Positions 34,814 through 45,759 of a DNA stretch of 64,000 bases are shown here, piece after piece (within the stretch, counting starts at the first letter, position 1; the number at the start of each line of letters is the position of its first letter). Origin of the DNA: Quercus robur (Eukaryota; Streptophyta; Magnoliopsida; Fagales; Fagaceae); assembly GCF_932294415.1 (NCBI RefSeq), contig NC_065541.1, forward strand, positions 55,406,290 through 55,470,289, read 5' to 3'. The position numbers and the translations under genes were made by a program. Under the pieces are notes generated by a model, which had not been told where the DNA came from, did no database searches, and worked only from the letters and a program-made list of their open reading frames with translations.

Positions 34814-35581
34814 ATGGAATCTCTCTCTAGACTCAACAATTGTCACCAAAGTCTCCACCACCTCTCACTCAATCACCACCGTCCCTCAGTCCCAAAACCC
34901 ATCTCTTCTCTCTTCCTCACAACCCCACCATCACCATCGCCACCACCATCATCGCCACCACCCATAAGAGCTTCATCCTCACCGGACCCACTTTCCCAAA
35001 ACCCCCAAAACCCACTCTCCCAAACCCTCAAATCCCTCCTCAAACTCACACTCCCCACCATAGCCTCCACAGCCACAGCCACAGCCACATTGTTCTTCAT
35101 TAGGTTCAACCCCAAGTCCCTCCTTGTCCCCACTACTACACAACCACAACCACAACAACAACCCAATGGTGTTATTACCTGCTCTGACCTCAAGGTCAAG
35201 CTGAAAATCGTTGACTATCTCATTGAACTCAAACCAGATGACCAAGCTTGGAGTTTGTTGAAGACCCAGATTAGGAATTATAGCCTAGAGCTTGATTCTG
35301 CTAGTTTTGGGTTCAGAGAGATACTCGACAAGGACTTGTTGTGTCACAAGCCTCATTGTGGGGACATAAGGGAGTGTTTGGAAATGGCTGATGAACTCAA
35401 AGACTTGTCTTTAGAAATCGAGGCTGCAATGGACAACTGTATTAGGAATTCGGATATCAAATTGCATTTGAGGGATTTCAAGTATTTGGTTGCGCGAGTC
35501 AGGGATTCTAAGAGGAAAGTTTTTGGTGCTTTGAAGTATTTTCAGGAGCTTGAGCAACGAGACCATAACTACAGGGACTAA
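34814..35581 (+). CDS. Small-family paralogue 1, unknown function (255 aa)
   Basis: I do not recognise this family. It is a single exon. I chose MESLSRLNNCHQ at 34814 because it follows a CT-rich leader; an in-frame ATG at 34592 would add 74 residues that look like UTR. The N-terminal ~110 residues are Ser/Pro-rich (SPSPPPSSPPPIRASSSP), fitting a transit peptide. A hydrophobic stretch (LLKLTLPTIASTATATATLF) may be a membrane anchor. After a Gln/Pro linker comes a ~130-residue charged, helical-looking domain with LLKTQIRNYSLELDSASFGF, REILDKDLLCHKPHCGDI and YFQELEQ, shared with the genes at 43172 and 60351. It is transcribed away from EPSPS copy B. It is open throughout and probably real; organelle location is inferred. 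Confidence 0.7.
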   Translation: MESLSRLNNCHQSLHHLSLNHHRPSVPKPISSLFLTTPPSPSPPPSSPPPIRASSSPDPLSQNPQNPLSQTLKSLLKLTLPTIASTATATATLFFIRFNPKSLLVPTTTQPQPQQQPNGVITCSDLKVKLKIVDYLIELKPDDQAWSLLKTQIRNYSLELDSASFGFREILDKDLLCHKPHCGDIRECLEMADELKDLSLEIEAAMDNCIRNSDIKLHLRDFKYLVARVRDSKRKVFGALKYFQELEQRDHNYRD

Positions 35582-35711
35582 ATAACAGAAAGGTGAAGTG
35601 GTTTTTCTTTGGACACTAAGTCAATCTCTCTCTTTTTGTTTAGGTTTGGTTAATGCATTTGGATGTGCTGTCTTAACTCTTAACTGTAAATTTTGGTTAA
35701 ATTATTCAAAT

Positions 35712-35772
<61 letters not shown>

Positions 35773-38700
35773 GGGGGGGGGTGGGGGGGGAGGCTCTGAG
35801 GAAGAATAATGTTTGGTGAATTGGTTGTATGTGTCTCTCAATATTTATATTAGAGGATACTGAGGGAGGGGAAATTATTTATACTGGTTACTTGGAGGGA
35901 GAAAAGAAATACTTACATTTCTAGTTTTGTCATCATTTAATCTAATGGCTTCAAGTGAATTGAATAAGTTTGATTTGTTGATATGTTGTCAAAGCACATT
36001 TGATCACATGGAAGTTGAAAACCTTCCCAGCTTAGGTTCTCTCTCTCTCTCTCTCTAAATATACATAAAGAAGTAATACATCTTTAGCTGTTTATCTTAT
36101 ACTGCAATTGTGCATTTTTGTTGTCATATCAATTCTTTACATCATTTTTGAGTTTGTTATTAAAACAAAAAGTGCTAGTAGAACTACTCTGAAACTATTA
36201 TTCTCCATGTTGACGATGCAAGAAAATGGGAACACAGGAGTGGGGGATTTTTTTTATTTTTATTTTTTGCGGTGGAAGCCAAGGGTCAAGAAGAAAAGAA
36301 AAAAAAAAGTTGTGGAAGTCAAGTAAAGATTAGATTTGTTCGTTTGTTTGGGTGATCAGTGTGGATGATATATTTATAAAGCATCAGTTTATAAAATTTT
36401 TTGAAGAATGATTATTATGCCAAGACCTCCCCACCATTTTCTTGGGGAGGGAGGTGATTGGTATGAAAAATGCCTGCAGTAGAAATCTGAAGGCCGTGTT
36501 TTCTATGTTGTTGGTCCAAGAAATGCCTGCAGTAAATGTTGGTGTGGACAGTTTATCCATAAAGCATCAATATGTGAAATAGGCAAATGGGCGAGAACTA
36601 ACTTATACAGTAGTTGGCCTTGAGAATAAATCCCTTATTCAGACTCTTAATTGGAACTACCCTTACTTTGGTCAAATATGGTTTTTTTGGTTTGTATAAT
36701 CTAGTATAGGTCCGGGATTTATGATTGAGAGCTTGTTGCTTGGCTGATTCAGATTTGATATGTGATATTCTGTTGGTAGCTATATGTAATAGGAAGAAGG
36801 CTCTGTTAATAGTCAAGAGTCATGGGAAGCTTCCTTGAGGACTTGCTCAGAAATCTGAGAATGAAAGAGGTTGAGATGTAAAGACTAAGGAGAGGACATT
36901 CATGTCATTAATCATATTGAATTTTATTGTTATTGAAGATAAGTACAGGTGGAGGATACAAAGCACTTGTATTTTTCATTTTCTAGAATTTCTTTCCATG
37001 TTTCCTTTGGAGCATTCCCTTGTTCAGCTCTATGAAGCTCCCCACCATGTCTATTCTGCAAATTTTAGTCTGTCTGAACGGATACTCAGACTACATATTG
37101 AATTATTGAACAGACTGCAGCAGGCACGCTTTGATGGGGTTGCCAATAGTTGATGGGTTGTGCTAATGTCTTGAATAACATGCTGGATGTCTATTGTGAT
37201 GAGTTGGTGAAATTGGTTAGTACCTGGTCTGATAACGCAACCTGCTCAGTCCTCACTGCTCACTAGTTGATTCAAGGGTGGGAAGGCACACTTGTCAACG
37301 GCATGCCTTCACATAATCCCTTTAATATGCAAAGTGGTGTGAGCCTGTGGAAGTTTTGAAGTTATGCCTATGTCAGGAATCAATTGCATGATTTGGCTGT
37401 GTTTCTCAAACTTGAGCATGTTGAAGAAAACAGGCTACTGCTGCTAAACTAATATAGCATAATTATAATAGAGGAATAAAATCTGCAGAAAATTTTGGGT
37501 TTTTCAGGTCCATGGGTGAATTGGTTCTAGGCTTCTGGCTGGATGGACTTGGACAACGGTAGTTAGACAACACTGATTCAGTCAGTTAGTACCCCTTATG
37601 CAGCAGTAACTTCAATATTGAGCATCTCAGAGAAGACAGGCTTTGGCTGCTAAACAAAATTTGCATAAATGCATTAGATTTTAGAGATATAAAATATGCG
37701 GAAAAAGTTGTGGCAATGCTGAACTAGACGACTCCTGTGCAGATAAACCAACCCGTGTAGGATGAAATTTTTAGTTGAAGCAAAATGTCTTTGTTTCTCC
37801 TGCTGCAGAGCCAAATTCGTTTAGTAAGATCCAACCAAGGTATACCACTAAAAATAGAACCCATTTCTTCCTGCTATGTGGTACTTGAATATCAAAAAGG
37901 TTTCTACCATCAACTAATGGATGGAATAGTATGATGTAGTAAAACTGAAACACTAGTAATAAGAAAAGTATGATGGGGTAATGTCAACATTTGTGTTTGA
38001 TTTTATTGTTTCTGTTTGCCACGTCATAAGCTTCGTTCACAAGACGATGGCAGAGACCTTTTTATAACATACTTAACAGGTCAAGGACTAAATTGAAACA
38101 TATGAAAGGTTAAAGACCATTTTGAAGACCATTTTGAAACATGGAATCCAGGTTAAGGATCAAGCGTGTAAATAAATCAAACTTTAAAATGTGCATGGAT
38201 GATCAACAAATACTATATCATCATTGTTGATGCATCTCATTTTACGTTATGTATTCGAACCTTTAAATTTTAGGTGAAACACCAAGAAGACATTTTAATT
38301 TACAAGCCACTAGCATCTTGTTTTCCACTTCTTTTTAATAATAATATGTACAGAATAATTTGAAAATTCTATGAAGGATTAGATTTCGTTGCTACTTGCT
38401 ACCATAAGCAATAAGCATGGCCAAGCATTTCTTCGCTTCCTTAATTAGCAACAACAAGCCAACTCTTTTCATATGACAAATTCATAATCTGCCGGTCAAG
38501 AATTTATCTTTGTATTTTATTTTTATTTTTATTTTTGAGAAACTGCCGATCAAGAATTTATCTATTTGAGGCTTTCAGTTCAGCTCACATAACATTAAAA
38601 AAAAAAAAAAAAATCGGTACAAAAAGTGAAAACCGTTTACTAACTAATTCATGCATCAAAGTGCTAAAATGACACGGATGAGAAGAAAAAGGTAAAAGAT

Positions 38701-39470
38701 AGTCCAATGAGGATGGCAAAACTGGATGTTATCATAGCTAGCGAGGTGAAGGAGTAGAAATTATTAGGCCTACTAGGAGAACCGTTGAAGTGGTCATTCT
38801 AACCAATAAAACACTGCTATTTATGCAAATATAACATTATCTAGTAGTTTTTTATTTTTACTTCTTGTGCTAATTAAGAATTTAACTCACGTTTGCATAA
38901 GTACTATTATTTCATTGATTGCGAAGACCATTTCAGCAGTCCTCTTAGTAGACTTAATAATTAGCATAATGGACTATATTATTATTATTATTATTTTTTT
39001 AAAATAAATTCGGATTGGATTTGGGCAATACCTAAAGCCAACTTGATAAATTTAGGTGTGGATAGAACTCGAACCGATTATGTTTACCCATTATTGATCA
39101 GGTAATACCCAGTATTTTTGGATCGAATCAGGTTGGATACCCATTATCCAATGGGTTTGGCCATCCCTACAACAATTGGAGCATGCAATTGTGGTCAACG
39201 GAGAGAACAAAAGAATCACTATTAAACCAGTAAGGGTTCTTTATGGTTGTACCTCTTGACCTCATCAATGTCATCAAACAATACATGTCCCATTAAGGCA
39301 CAACACATGGGTAGACTTCGGTAAACCGAATTAGCTTTCTCAACTGCATCGATTGAGAGGAACCAGATTATGTTAATGGATTTCTTTATTAGTGAAGTGT
39401 CATAAATTTACCAAATAAAATACTACACAAATTTAAAGCTATACTAAATGGTCAGTACACAGTTTTTGAA
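35582..39470 (+). repeat. 3'-flank module of paralogue 1
   Basis: Non-coding. It starts with a ~45-bp (AG)n run and poly-G (35713-35790). The module proper (about 36171-38290) shares long blocks with 44.3, 49.6 and 61.8 kb, such as GATTGAGAGCTTGTTGCTTG and AATCTGCAGAAAATTTTGGG. Near 36391-36412 it lacks the SINE seen in two other copies. The far end (TTTAAAGCTATACTAAATGG, ~39440) matches 57530, showing that the duplicated unit once spanned about 4.6 kb. Around 38990-39180 is an unassigned repeat. Confidence 0.7.
35713..35790. repeat. (AG)n microsatellite plus poly-G
   Basis: About 24 AG repeats followed by ~28 G with one T interruption, ~130 bp after the stop codon. Confidence 0.95.
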
Positions 39471-42400
39471 AGTTCAAATAGTGTGTAAAATATCTATGAG
39501 CGTTTAGACCCCTAATTTACAAATTACCAACACAAGCTTATAATCAAACAATGTATGTGCCGAATATGAAAATAAGCTAAAACAGAATTGGTAAAACAAT
39601 CTAAACCGAAATTAATCACAACCACAACAGTAATTAAAAGGCAAAAATTAAGGTAAGAGAGATGCAAACACAAAGACAACACAACGATGTGTTATTGAAG
39701 AGGAAACCGAAGTCCTCAGCAAAAAACCTCTCCGCTGCCCTCCAAGCGGTCAATAATCCACTAGAGAATAAAGTCGGGATACATGAATAGTAGAAGACCC
39801 TTTAAGCCTAATTTATTCAGTGCACCTAAGCCCTCTGTTGAGGGCCATTTGTGAGAGCCTAGGCAGAAAGAAAGAAAGAAAGCCCAATAACAAGGGCAAC
39901 AAGGAATTGACAAAATAGATAGCAAAAAACCATTAGCCCAAGCGGCAGGAATAATGGATTACAGGCCCAAGAAATAAACAAATGGGTCTTGAAGAGGCAA
40001 GTGGGCTCAAAGAAGCCCGGAAAGAAAGAAATAGCATCCCATGGGCAGTGTATGAGGTAGAAAAGCAAGAAAGGGCCGCCGCAGGCTCAAGGCAATGCAA
40101 ACTAAGAGAGTAAGGGGTTTATGGCAGGCCCATGAACCCCAAAGATGAGAATAAGGTTATTGGGCCAGGGAAGCCCAATGAAGTTAGTAAAAAGCTAATG
40201 GGAGTGTGGAATTAGTAAATGGGCCAAGGAAGGCCAAAGAAAGCAAATGGGCCGTGGATGCCCAAATGAAAGCCCAAAGGGACATGAGAGCCCATAAGTA
40301 AAAGCAAAACAGTGGCCATGACAAGCCACTGAAAGAAGGAATAAACGGCTGGCCCAAAAGAGGCCCAGCAGGATTAAGTTATTACGGTAGGAATAACAGT
40401 ACAACATTGCAAGAAATAAAGAGAACCAAGAGTGGGCCAAAGAAATGAAAGGCCCATCATCAGACAAAGTTCAGCTCTTGAATGGAGCGGGAAAACAAAG
40501 AAAAGCCCACATAAGAGGTCAAAAAACACGGACGGCGAGCCTCCAGATCACGGCAAACGCATGAGCAGCAGGCAGATTTTTGGACATATCTGAAAGGAAA
40601 GCACATGCAAGGCCTAGGCACCACCAGCCTGTACCCAGCCAATATGGGACGTGGTGGGGTCATGGGCCAAAGGTAAGAGGTAAATGGGGTATGGTTTGGT
40701 GGTGGGGAGAGGGGAAAAAACCTATTTTGCGGCTCCTGCCCAAGCCCTTTTGGGAGGTACATCCTGTTGGGATGACAGACCACCCAAAAGAGGCAAGGTT
40801 GAGGGGGGAACCGTTAGGTGCATGTCTTGAGGAAAAGAGAGAGAAAGCATTTATGTCGTAGCAGGAAAGAATGCTACGGTGGACTCAGGAATGAAACAAA
40901 CCTGCTTTTGTCTAGCAAGGGTGAGTGTCACACACCTTTGATGGTCGGCAAGTACGCCCAAACTAGACAAAGACGGTTAAGGGGTAAAGTGGTAAAAAAC
41001 TGGCCATGGCAGGCACTATAAAAGGACCCTTGTCGTGCCCTGAATGGGGGATCGAAAAACAGAGTATATTCACGGAGTAAAAAAAGAAAGCAGAGTAAAA
41101 GAAATCAAGAGAAGGAAAAGAAAAAGATAAGAGAGAAAACAGAGGAAAGAAGAGAGGAAATTGAGAAAAAAAAGAGAGAGATAACACAATGGGCATGCAC
41201 CAGTAAGTCGATTTCCCTCTCCCCCACTTTAAATCCTGCTCTCTTCCAAAACATAACAAGGATTCCTTTTAGGCATTAACCATTTAGGTCCGACTCCCTC
41301 AAAACCATTAATCCCCACAACAGGATCTTTTCCTAGAAGATTATTTGCATTGAGAGGAGGCGTTCTCCCCTCTTTGGTTTTGCTTCTGCGGACCAAACTT
41401 AAAACTTGACTTTATGCCCACTTTTGATTAGTTCATATTATTTTCTTTCTCCTTTACTTTCTCTATAAATGACATTATCACGACTGTAATCATGTTTTAT
41501 AAGTAGGGATTACTTGGCCATTTTTATAAAATAGTCAGAGTACTCTATTTTGTTATTATTATATCTGCTTGCCGTAACTCATCTGAAACAGTTCTGCTTG
41601 CCGTAAGCTTACTCCTGGCAAACGAGGTATAGTTTGTGCACAAACCGGCCCAAGTTGAGTTACAGTTGGATCGGTCCCAACTCCCTTACTCATAAACATT
41701 CGGGCCCATTACCGTAGGAGGCAGCCCAGCCCAACGTACAATATGCAAAAAAGGCCCCTACACCCTCCAAGTTTCTTGCTCCAACAGGGTTACGCCGAAC
41801 CTTATCTTCTTTAGTTTACCGAATCCCGCAATAGCTCATTGTATCAATCAAAATGAATTGGTCCATTCTAAACTGCTTTCCAAGCACCAAATAACTTCCT
41901 CACAAATATGGGTATAGTGAGATAAAGATTTGGCTAATGTACCTTTCAAGGATGTAACAATGGAGAGGGTGTGAGTAGAGAAATTTGGAGAATCAAAGGA
42001 TGAAGATTGTGGATGAGTTAATCTTGTTTTTCTTTAGGGTTTCTCTCTCAAAATTCTCTTTGGAAACTCTTTACATTTCGTGGGTATAATGATATTTATA
42101 ATAGGGTGAGTGAGGAATGCAAACAGTCAGTTTTCATCAAATAGGACATTCTGACGACTTGAGCTCGCGACTGGAATGAGTTACGAGCTAACTGTCTGGC
42201 CAATCTAGAAGTTTTGTCTGTGACCCTTCAGCTCCCCTGCATGCTTCACACGTGTACCACCTTTGACAACTCGCTAGTCGCGAGATCTAATCACGAGGCT
42301 CTTCTTGAGTGCACACTCTTGAGCTTTTCCGCACACTCTTTAATACACTACTCTTACATGATTCCCACCTAAATACAGGATTTCTAAATGCTGAATTACA
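39471..42400. mobile_element. Older LTR-type fossil hosting a solo LTR (tentative)
   Basis: The flanks of the solo LTR (39471-39835 and 41763-42400) read as one non-coding repeat when the insertion is set aside, with blocks such as TGTGTTATTGAAGAGGAAAC and CAGGGTTACGCCGAACC that suggest an old LTR-type element. No coding region is recognisable and its true ends were not found. Confidence 0.35.
39836..41762. mobile_element. Solo LTR (LTR retrotransposon fossil), 1927 bp
   Basis: It begins TGTTGAGGGCC and ends GGCCCCTACA, inverted TG...CA ends, with an exact 5-bp duplication CCCTC on both sides (39831-39835 and 41763-41767). It is rich in GGCCCA motifs and has no internal region. The CCCCTACA end is shared with the solo LTR at 6835-8807, so they may be related. 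Family not assigned. Confidence 0.8.
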
Positions 42401-42469
42401 TATAAATTTGGCATGGAATAAAGCCAACAAAATGATTGAAAAAAATTCAACCTTACAATTTTAATTAAG

Positions 42470-42632
42470 AAATGCTGTCTTTGTAACATTTTTGCAAACA
42501 CTTTCAAAACAAATTTTAAGTGATTGGTTATTATTAGTGGATAAAAAAATAATTTTAATTGTGGGTTTAAATTAAAATTAATAATAACTTACCACTTATA
42601 TTTTATTGTGAAAATATTATGGTAATAAAACT
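42470..42632. mobile_element. Short inverted-repeat MITE
   Basis: TTTGCAAACACTTTCAAAAC pairs loosely with TTTTATTGTGAAAATATTAT. The layout and the TAATAACTTACCACTT core match the element at 28585-28744, so the same family is likely. Confidence 0.5.
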
Positions 42633-43105
42633 TCTTTTTTTATTTACAAACTTAGGATTCAAACCCAACTTAATGAAAAAACCAATTTGTGTTTTGTCTT
42701 GATAATAAAGGATAATCTTTACCTAGTAAACATCTGATGAAATTTTTTTATTCTAAGGCATAATTTTCCTAGTAAATTTTGCAACTCACATGAATCCACT
42801 ATGTTTTTCACTTATCACAACTTAGTGGAAGCAAAAGTTGTAACATTGAACTTTTTTTTGTAAAAAATTACAAACCCCGAAAGACAAAAACCAACCACCA
42901 CAACAAAGAAAATGATTAAAAACAAAAGCAAAACAAAACAAAACAAAAAGGATCATATTAACAATATTGTTAATAGACCATTTAAAAAAAAAAAAGTCTA
43001 TATACTTCTTTTATAGAAAATTGAATAAGCTTTTTTTTTTTTTTTTTCTTTCTCCCTAAAATCTTTTCTAAAAGGACTTATTAACGACCAGCGGGCTCTA
43101 ACTTC

Positions 43106-43139
<34 letters not shown>

Positions 43140-43171
43140 ACACAGACAGCAGAACTCACCAAATCCGAAAA
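42633..43171. other. 5' flank of paralogue 2
   Basis: AT-rich; contains a poly-C run of ~29 at 43111-43139 some 30 bp before the start codon. No separate gene. Confidence 0.5.
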
Positions 43172-43891
43172 ATGCAGAGAGCCCCGACTCTCAAACGCTT
43201 CCACCCATCTCTCTACCACCTCAAAACCCTTACCTCCACCACCACCACCACCACCACTATCACAACCACCACCTCCATGCAACGCCCTTTCTCCACCACC
43301 ACCACCTCTTCCTCCTCCTCTGAGCTCCCCAAAATTAAACACCTCGCCTACACAGTTCTCCTCCTCTTCGGCGGTGCCATCACATACAACTCATTCTCTT
43401 TCCCCAAACACAATAAACCCCATATTACTCAACAACTACAACAACAACAACAACAACAACAGCATCCCAATAACTGGGACCTCAAGCTCAAGTTTAACGT
43501 CTTTGACCATTTCTTTGAACTCAAACACTTTCGCGACGAACAAGATTGGATTTTGTTGAAGACCCAGATTCGTAGTTACAGCCAAGAGCTCGATTCTGCT
43601 AAGTTTTGGCTCAAACAGATACTCGACAAGGACTTGTTGTGCCAAAACCCTCATTGTATTTGTGGGGACCTTATAAGGAAGTGTTTGGAAGTTACTGATA
43701 GACTCAAGGATTTGTCCCTTCAAATCGAGGCTACAATGGACTTGTGTGCGAAGAATTCGGATTTCCAGTTTTATTTTTTGAAGGATTTCAAGGTCATGGT
43801 TGCGCAATTCAGGCATTCTAAGAGGGTGGTTTTTGATGCATTGATTTATTTTCAGGAGCTTGAGCAACAACACCATTGGAGTAGTAAATAA
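43172..43891 (+). CDS. Small-family paralogue 2, unknown function (239 aa)
   Basis: Closest to the gene at 60351, with which it shares the start MQRA.TLKRFH and the leader context ACCAAA..GAAAAATGCAGAGAGCC. Order: a basic N-terminus; a Thr/Ser-rich tract (codons ~22-55) containing QRPFSTTTTSSSSS, whose RPFS looks like a mitochondrial processing site; the hydrophobic segment HLAYTVLLLFGGAITYNSFS (~62-81); a poly-Gln run (~92-102); then the shared helical domain with LLKTQIRSYSQELDSAKFWL, QILDKDLLCQNPHC and ALIYFQELEQ. A single exon with no disruptions. A mitochondrial inner-membrane protein is a guess from targeting features only. A strongly expanding (ACC)n/(CAA)n codon content marks the 5' half. 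Confidence 0.7.
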   Translation: MQRAPTLKRFHPSLYHLKTLTSTTTTTTTITTTTSMQRPFSTTTTSSSSSELPKIKHLAYTVLLLFGGAITYNSFSFPKHNKPHITQQLQQQQQQQQHPNNWDLKLKFNVFDHFFELKHFRDEQDWILLKTQIRSYSQELDSAKFWLKQILDKDLLCQNPHCICGDLIRKCLEVTDRLKDLSLQIEATMDLCAKNSDFQFYFLKDFKVMVAQFRHSKRVVFDALIYFQELEQQHHWSSK

Positions 43892-44483
43892 CACAAAGGT
43901 GAAGTGGGTTTTTATTTTCTTGGACTTCAAGTTCAATCTTTGCTTTTCTTTTAGTTTTGGTTAATGCCTTTGGATGTGCTCTCTTAACTGTAAATTTTGG
44001 TTAGATACAAATTAGAGTGAGTGAGATAGAGGCTCTGAGGAAGAGTAACGTTTGATGAATTGTTTGGAGGAAGAAATATTTACTACATTTCTAGTTTTGT
44101 AATCATCTGATTACTAAAAACTAAAATCTAATGACTTCAAAGTGAATTGGATGAATTTGATATGTTGTTAAAGCACAATTGATACACACGCACACACATC
44201 TCTACCGATCTTATCCTGCAATTGTGCATTCTTATTGTCATATCAGTTCTTTGCATCGATTATGAGTTTTTTATTAAATAAATGTAAGTAGAAGTAGAGC
44301 TACTCTGAAGCTATTATTTCCATGTTGGTGTAAGAAAGTGGGGGCAGAGGAGTGGGTTTTTTTTTGGCTGAAGTCAAGACCAATAACAAAAATGTTGTGG
44401 AAGTCAAGTAAAGATTAGATCATTTTTCTGTATGGGTGGTATATTAATAAAGCAATATTTTTATATACAAGTTTTGAAGAATG

Positions 44484-44587
44484 GCCAAGAGCCTCGTTAT
44501 CTCAACCGGCACCTCCCAGTATTTCCAATGGAGATGTATATGGTTCAAATCCACCCACCCTTACTCAACTATTGAATTATCAAAGAA
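44484..44587 (+). mobile_element. tRNA-derived SINE in module of paralogue 2
   Basis: A box TTATCTCAACCGGCACC and B box GGTTCAAATCC. Flanking direct repeats are AAGTTTTGAAGAATG (44469-44483) and AAGTTTTGATGAATG (44588-44602). It is the same insertion as at 11332-11430. Confidence 0.8.
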
Positions 44588-45759
44588 AAGTTTTGATGAA
44601 TGATTATTATGTCAAGACCTCCTCCACCATTTTCTTGGGGATGGAGGTGGGAGAGGGAGGTGATCAGTTTGAGAAATACCTGCCATAAATGTTGCAATGG
44701 ATGGTTTATCAATAAAGCATCAATTTGTGAAACAGGCAAAAGTGCAAGAACTAACTTGTATGGTAGTTGGTGATGGGAAAAAGTCTTGGAATGTTAATTG
44801 GAACTACTCTTACTTTGGCCAATGGGGCTGTTTTGTTTGTGTCATTAAGTATAGGTCTGGGATTTATGATTGAGAGATAGGTGCTTAGCTGATTCAGATT
44901 GGATATTTGATCATCTGTTGGAAGCTGTGTGTAACATGAACATGGTAGAAAAATATTTATTGAAATTGGGGAATAAGGCTCTTCTAGTGGGGTCTTGGGA
45001 TCCATCCTAAAGGACTTGCTCAGAAACTGAGAATGAAAAAGAGGCTGAGATTTAATGAGAGCCATAGAAAAGAGAGAGTCATTAAGTTACCGGATGCTTG
45101 ATGTCTTCCATGAAATAAATTGTATTGAATTTATTGTTATTGAGGATGGCTACAGGTTGAGGGTACAAACCACCTGTATTTTTCATTTTCTAGAAATTCT
45201 TCCTTGTGTCTTGTGGTATTCCATTCTGCAGCTCCCAACCATGCTATTTTGCAAATTGTAGTCTGTCTGAAAAAAGACTCAGACCACATGTTGAACAGAT
45301 CGCTGTAGACACACTTTGATGGGGTTGGCATGGGATGTGCTGATGTCTTGAATAACATGTTGGATGTCTATTGTGATTAGTTGGTGAAAACTTAAAACAA
45401 GGTCATTACCTGGGCTGATAAAGCAACCTGCTCAGTCCCCACTGCTCGCTAGTAATAGATTCAAGGGCAAGGCACGCTTGTCAACAGCAAGCCTTCAAGT
45501 AATCACTTTAACATGCAAAGTAGTGTGAGGCTGTAAAAGTCATGCCTTTGTGAGGAGTCCATTGCTTGATTTGACCATGTTGCTAAATCTTGAGGGTCTT
45601 GGAGAAGAGAAGACAGGCCACTTCTGCCTCAACAAATTCAGCATAAATGCAGTAGAGGAATAAAATCTGCAGACACAACTCTGTTTTTCTAGGGTGTGGG
45701 CAGGTCAGTTCAACTCCGTTTTTCTAACGACAGTTTTCCAGTCCATCCAACTTGAACTG

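Noticed and set aside
34873-35199. Gly-rich minus-strand frames opposite paralogue 1 (also opposite paralogues 2 and 3)
   Set aside because: Shadows of Thr/Pro/Ser-rich leaders; the plus-strand frames are shared by all three paralogues and these are not.
40460-40861. Frames of ~90-107 codons on both strands inside the solo LTR
   Set aside because: They lie in the non-coding body of a fossil LTR and match no known protein.
44484-44587. Functional tRNA gene suggested by A and B boxes (also 11332, 31295, 48181)
   Set aside because: No cloverleaf could be drawn; A tails and target duplications mark them as SINEs.
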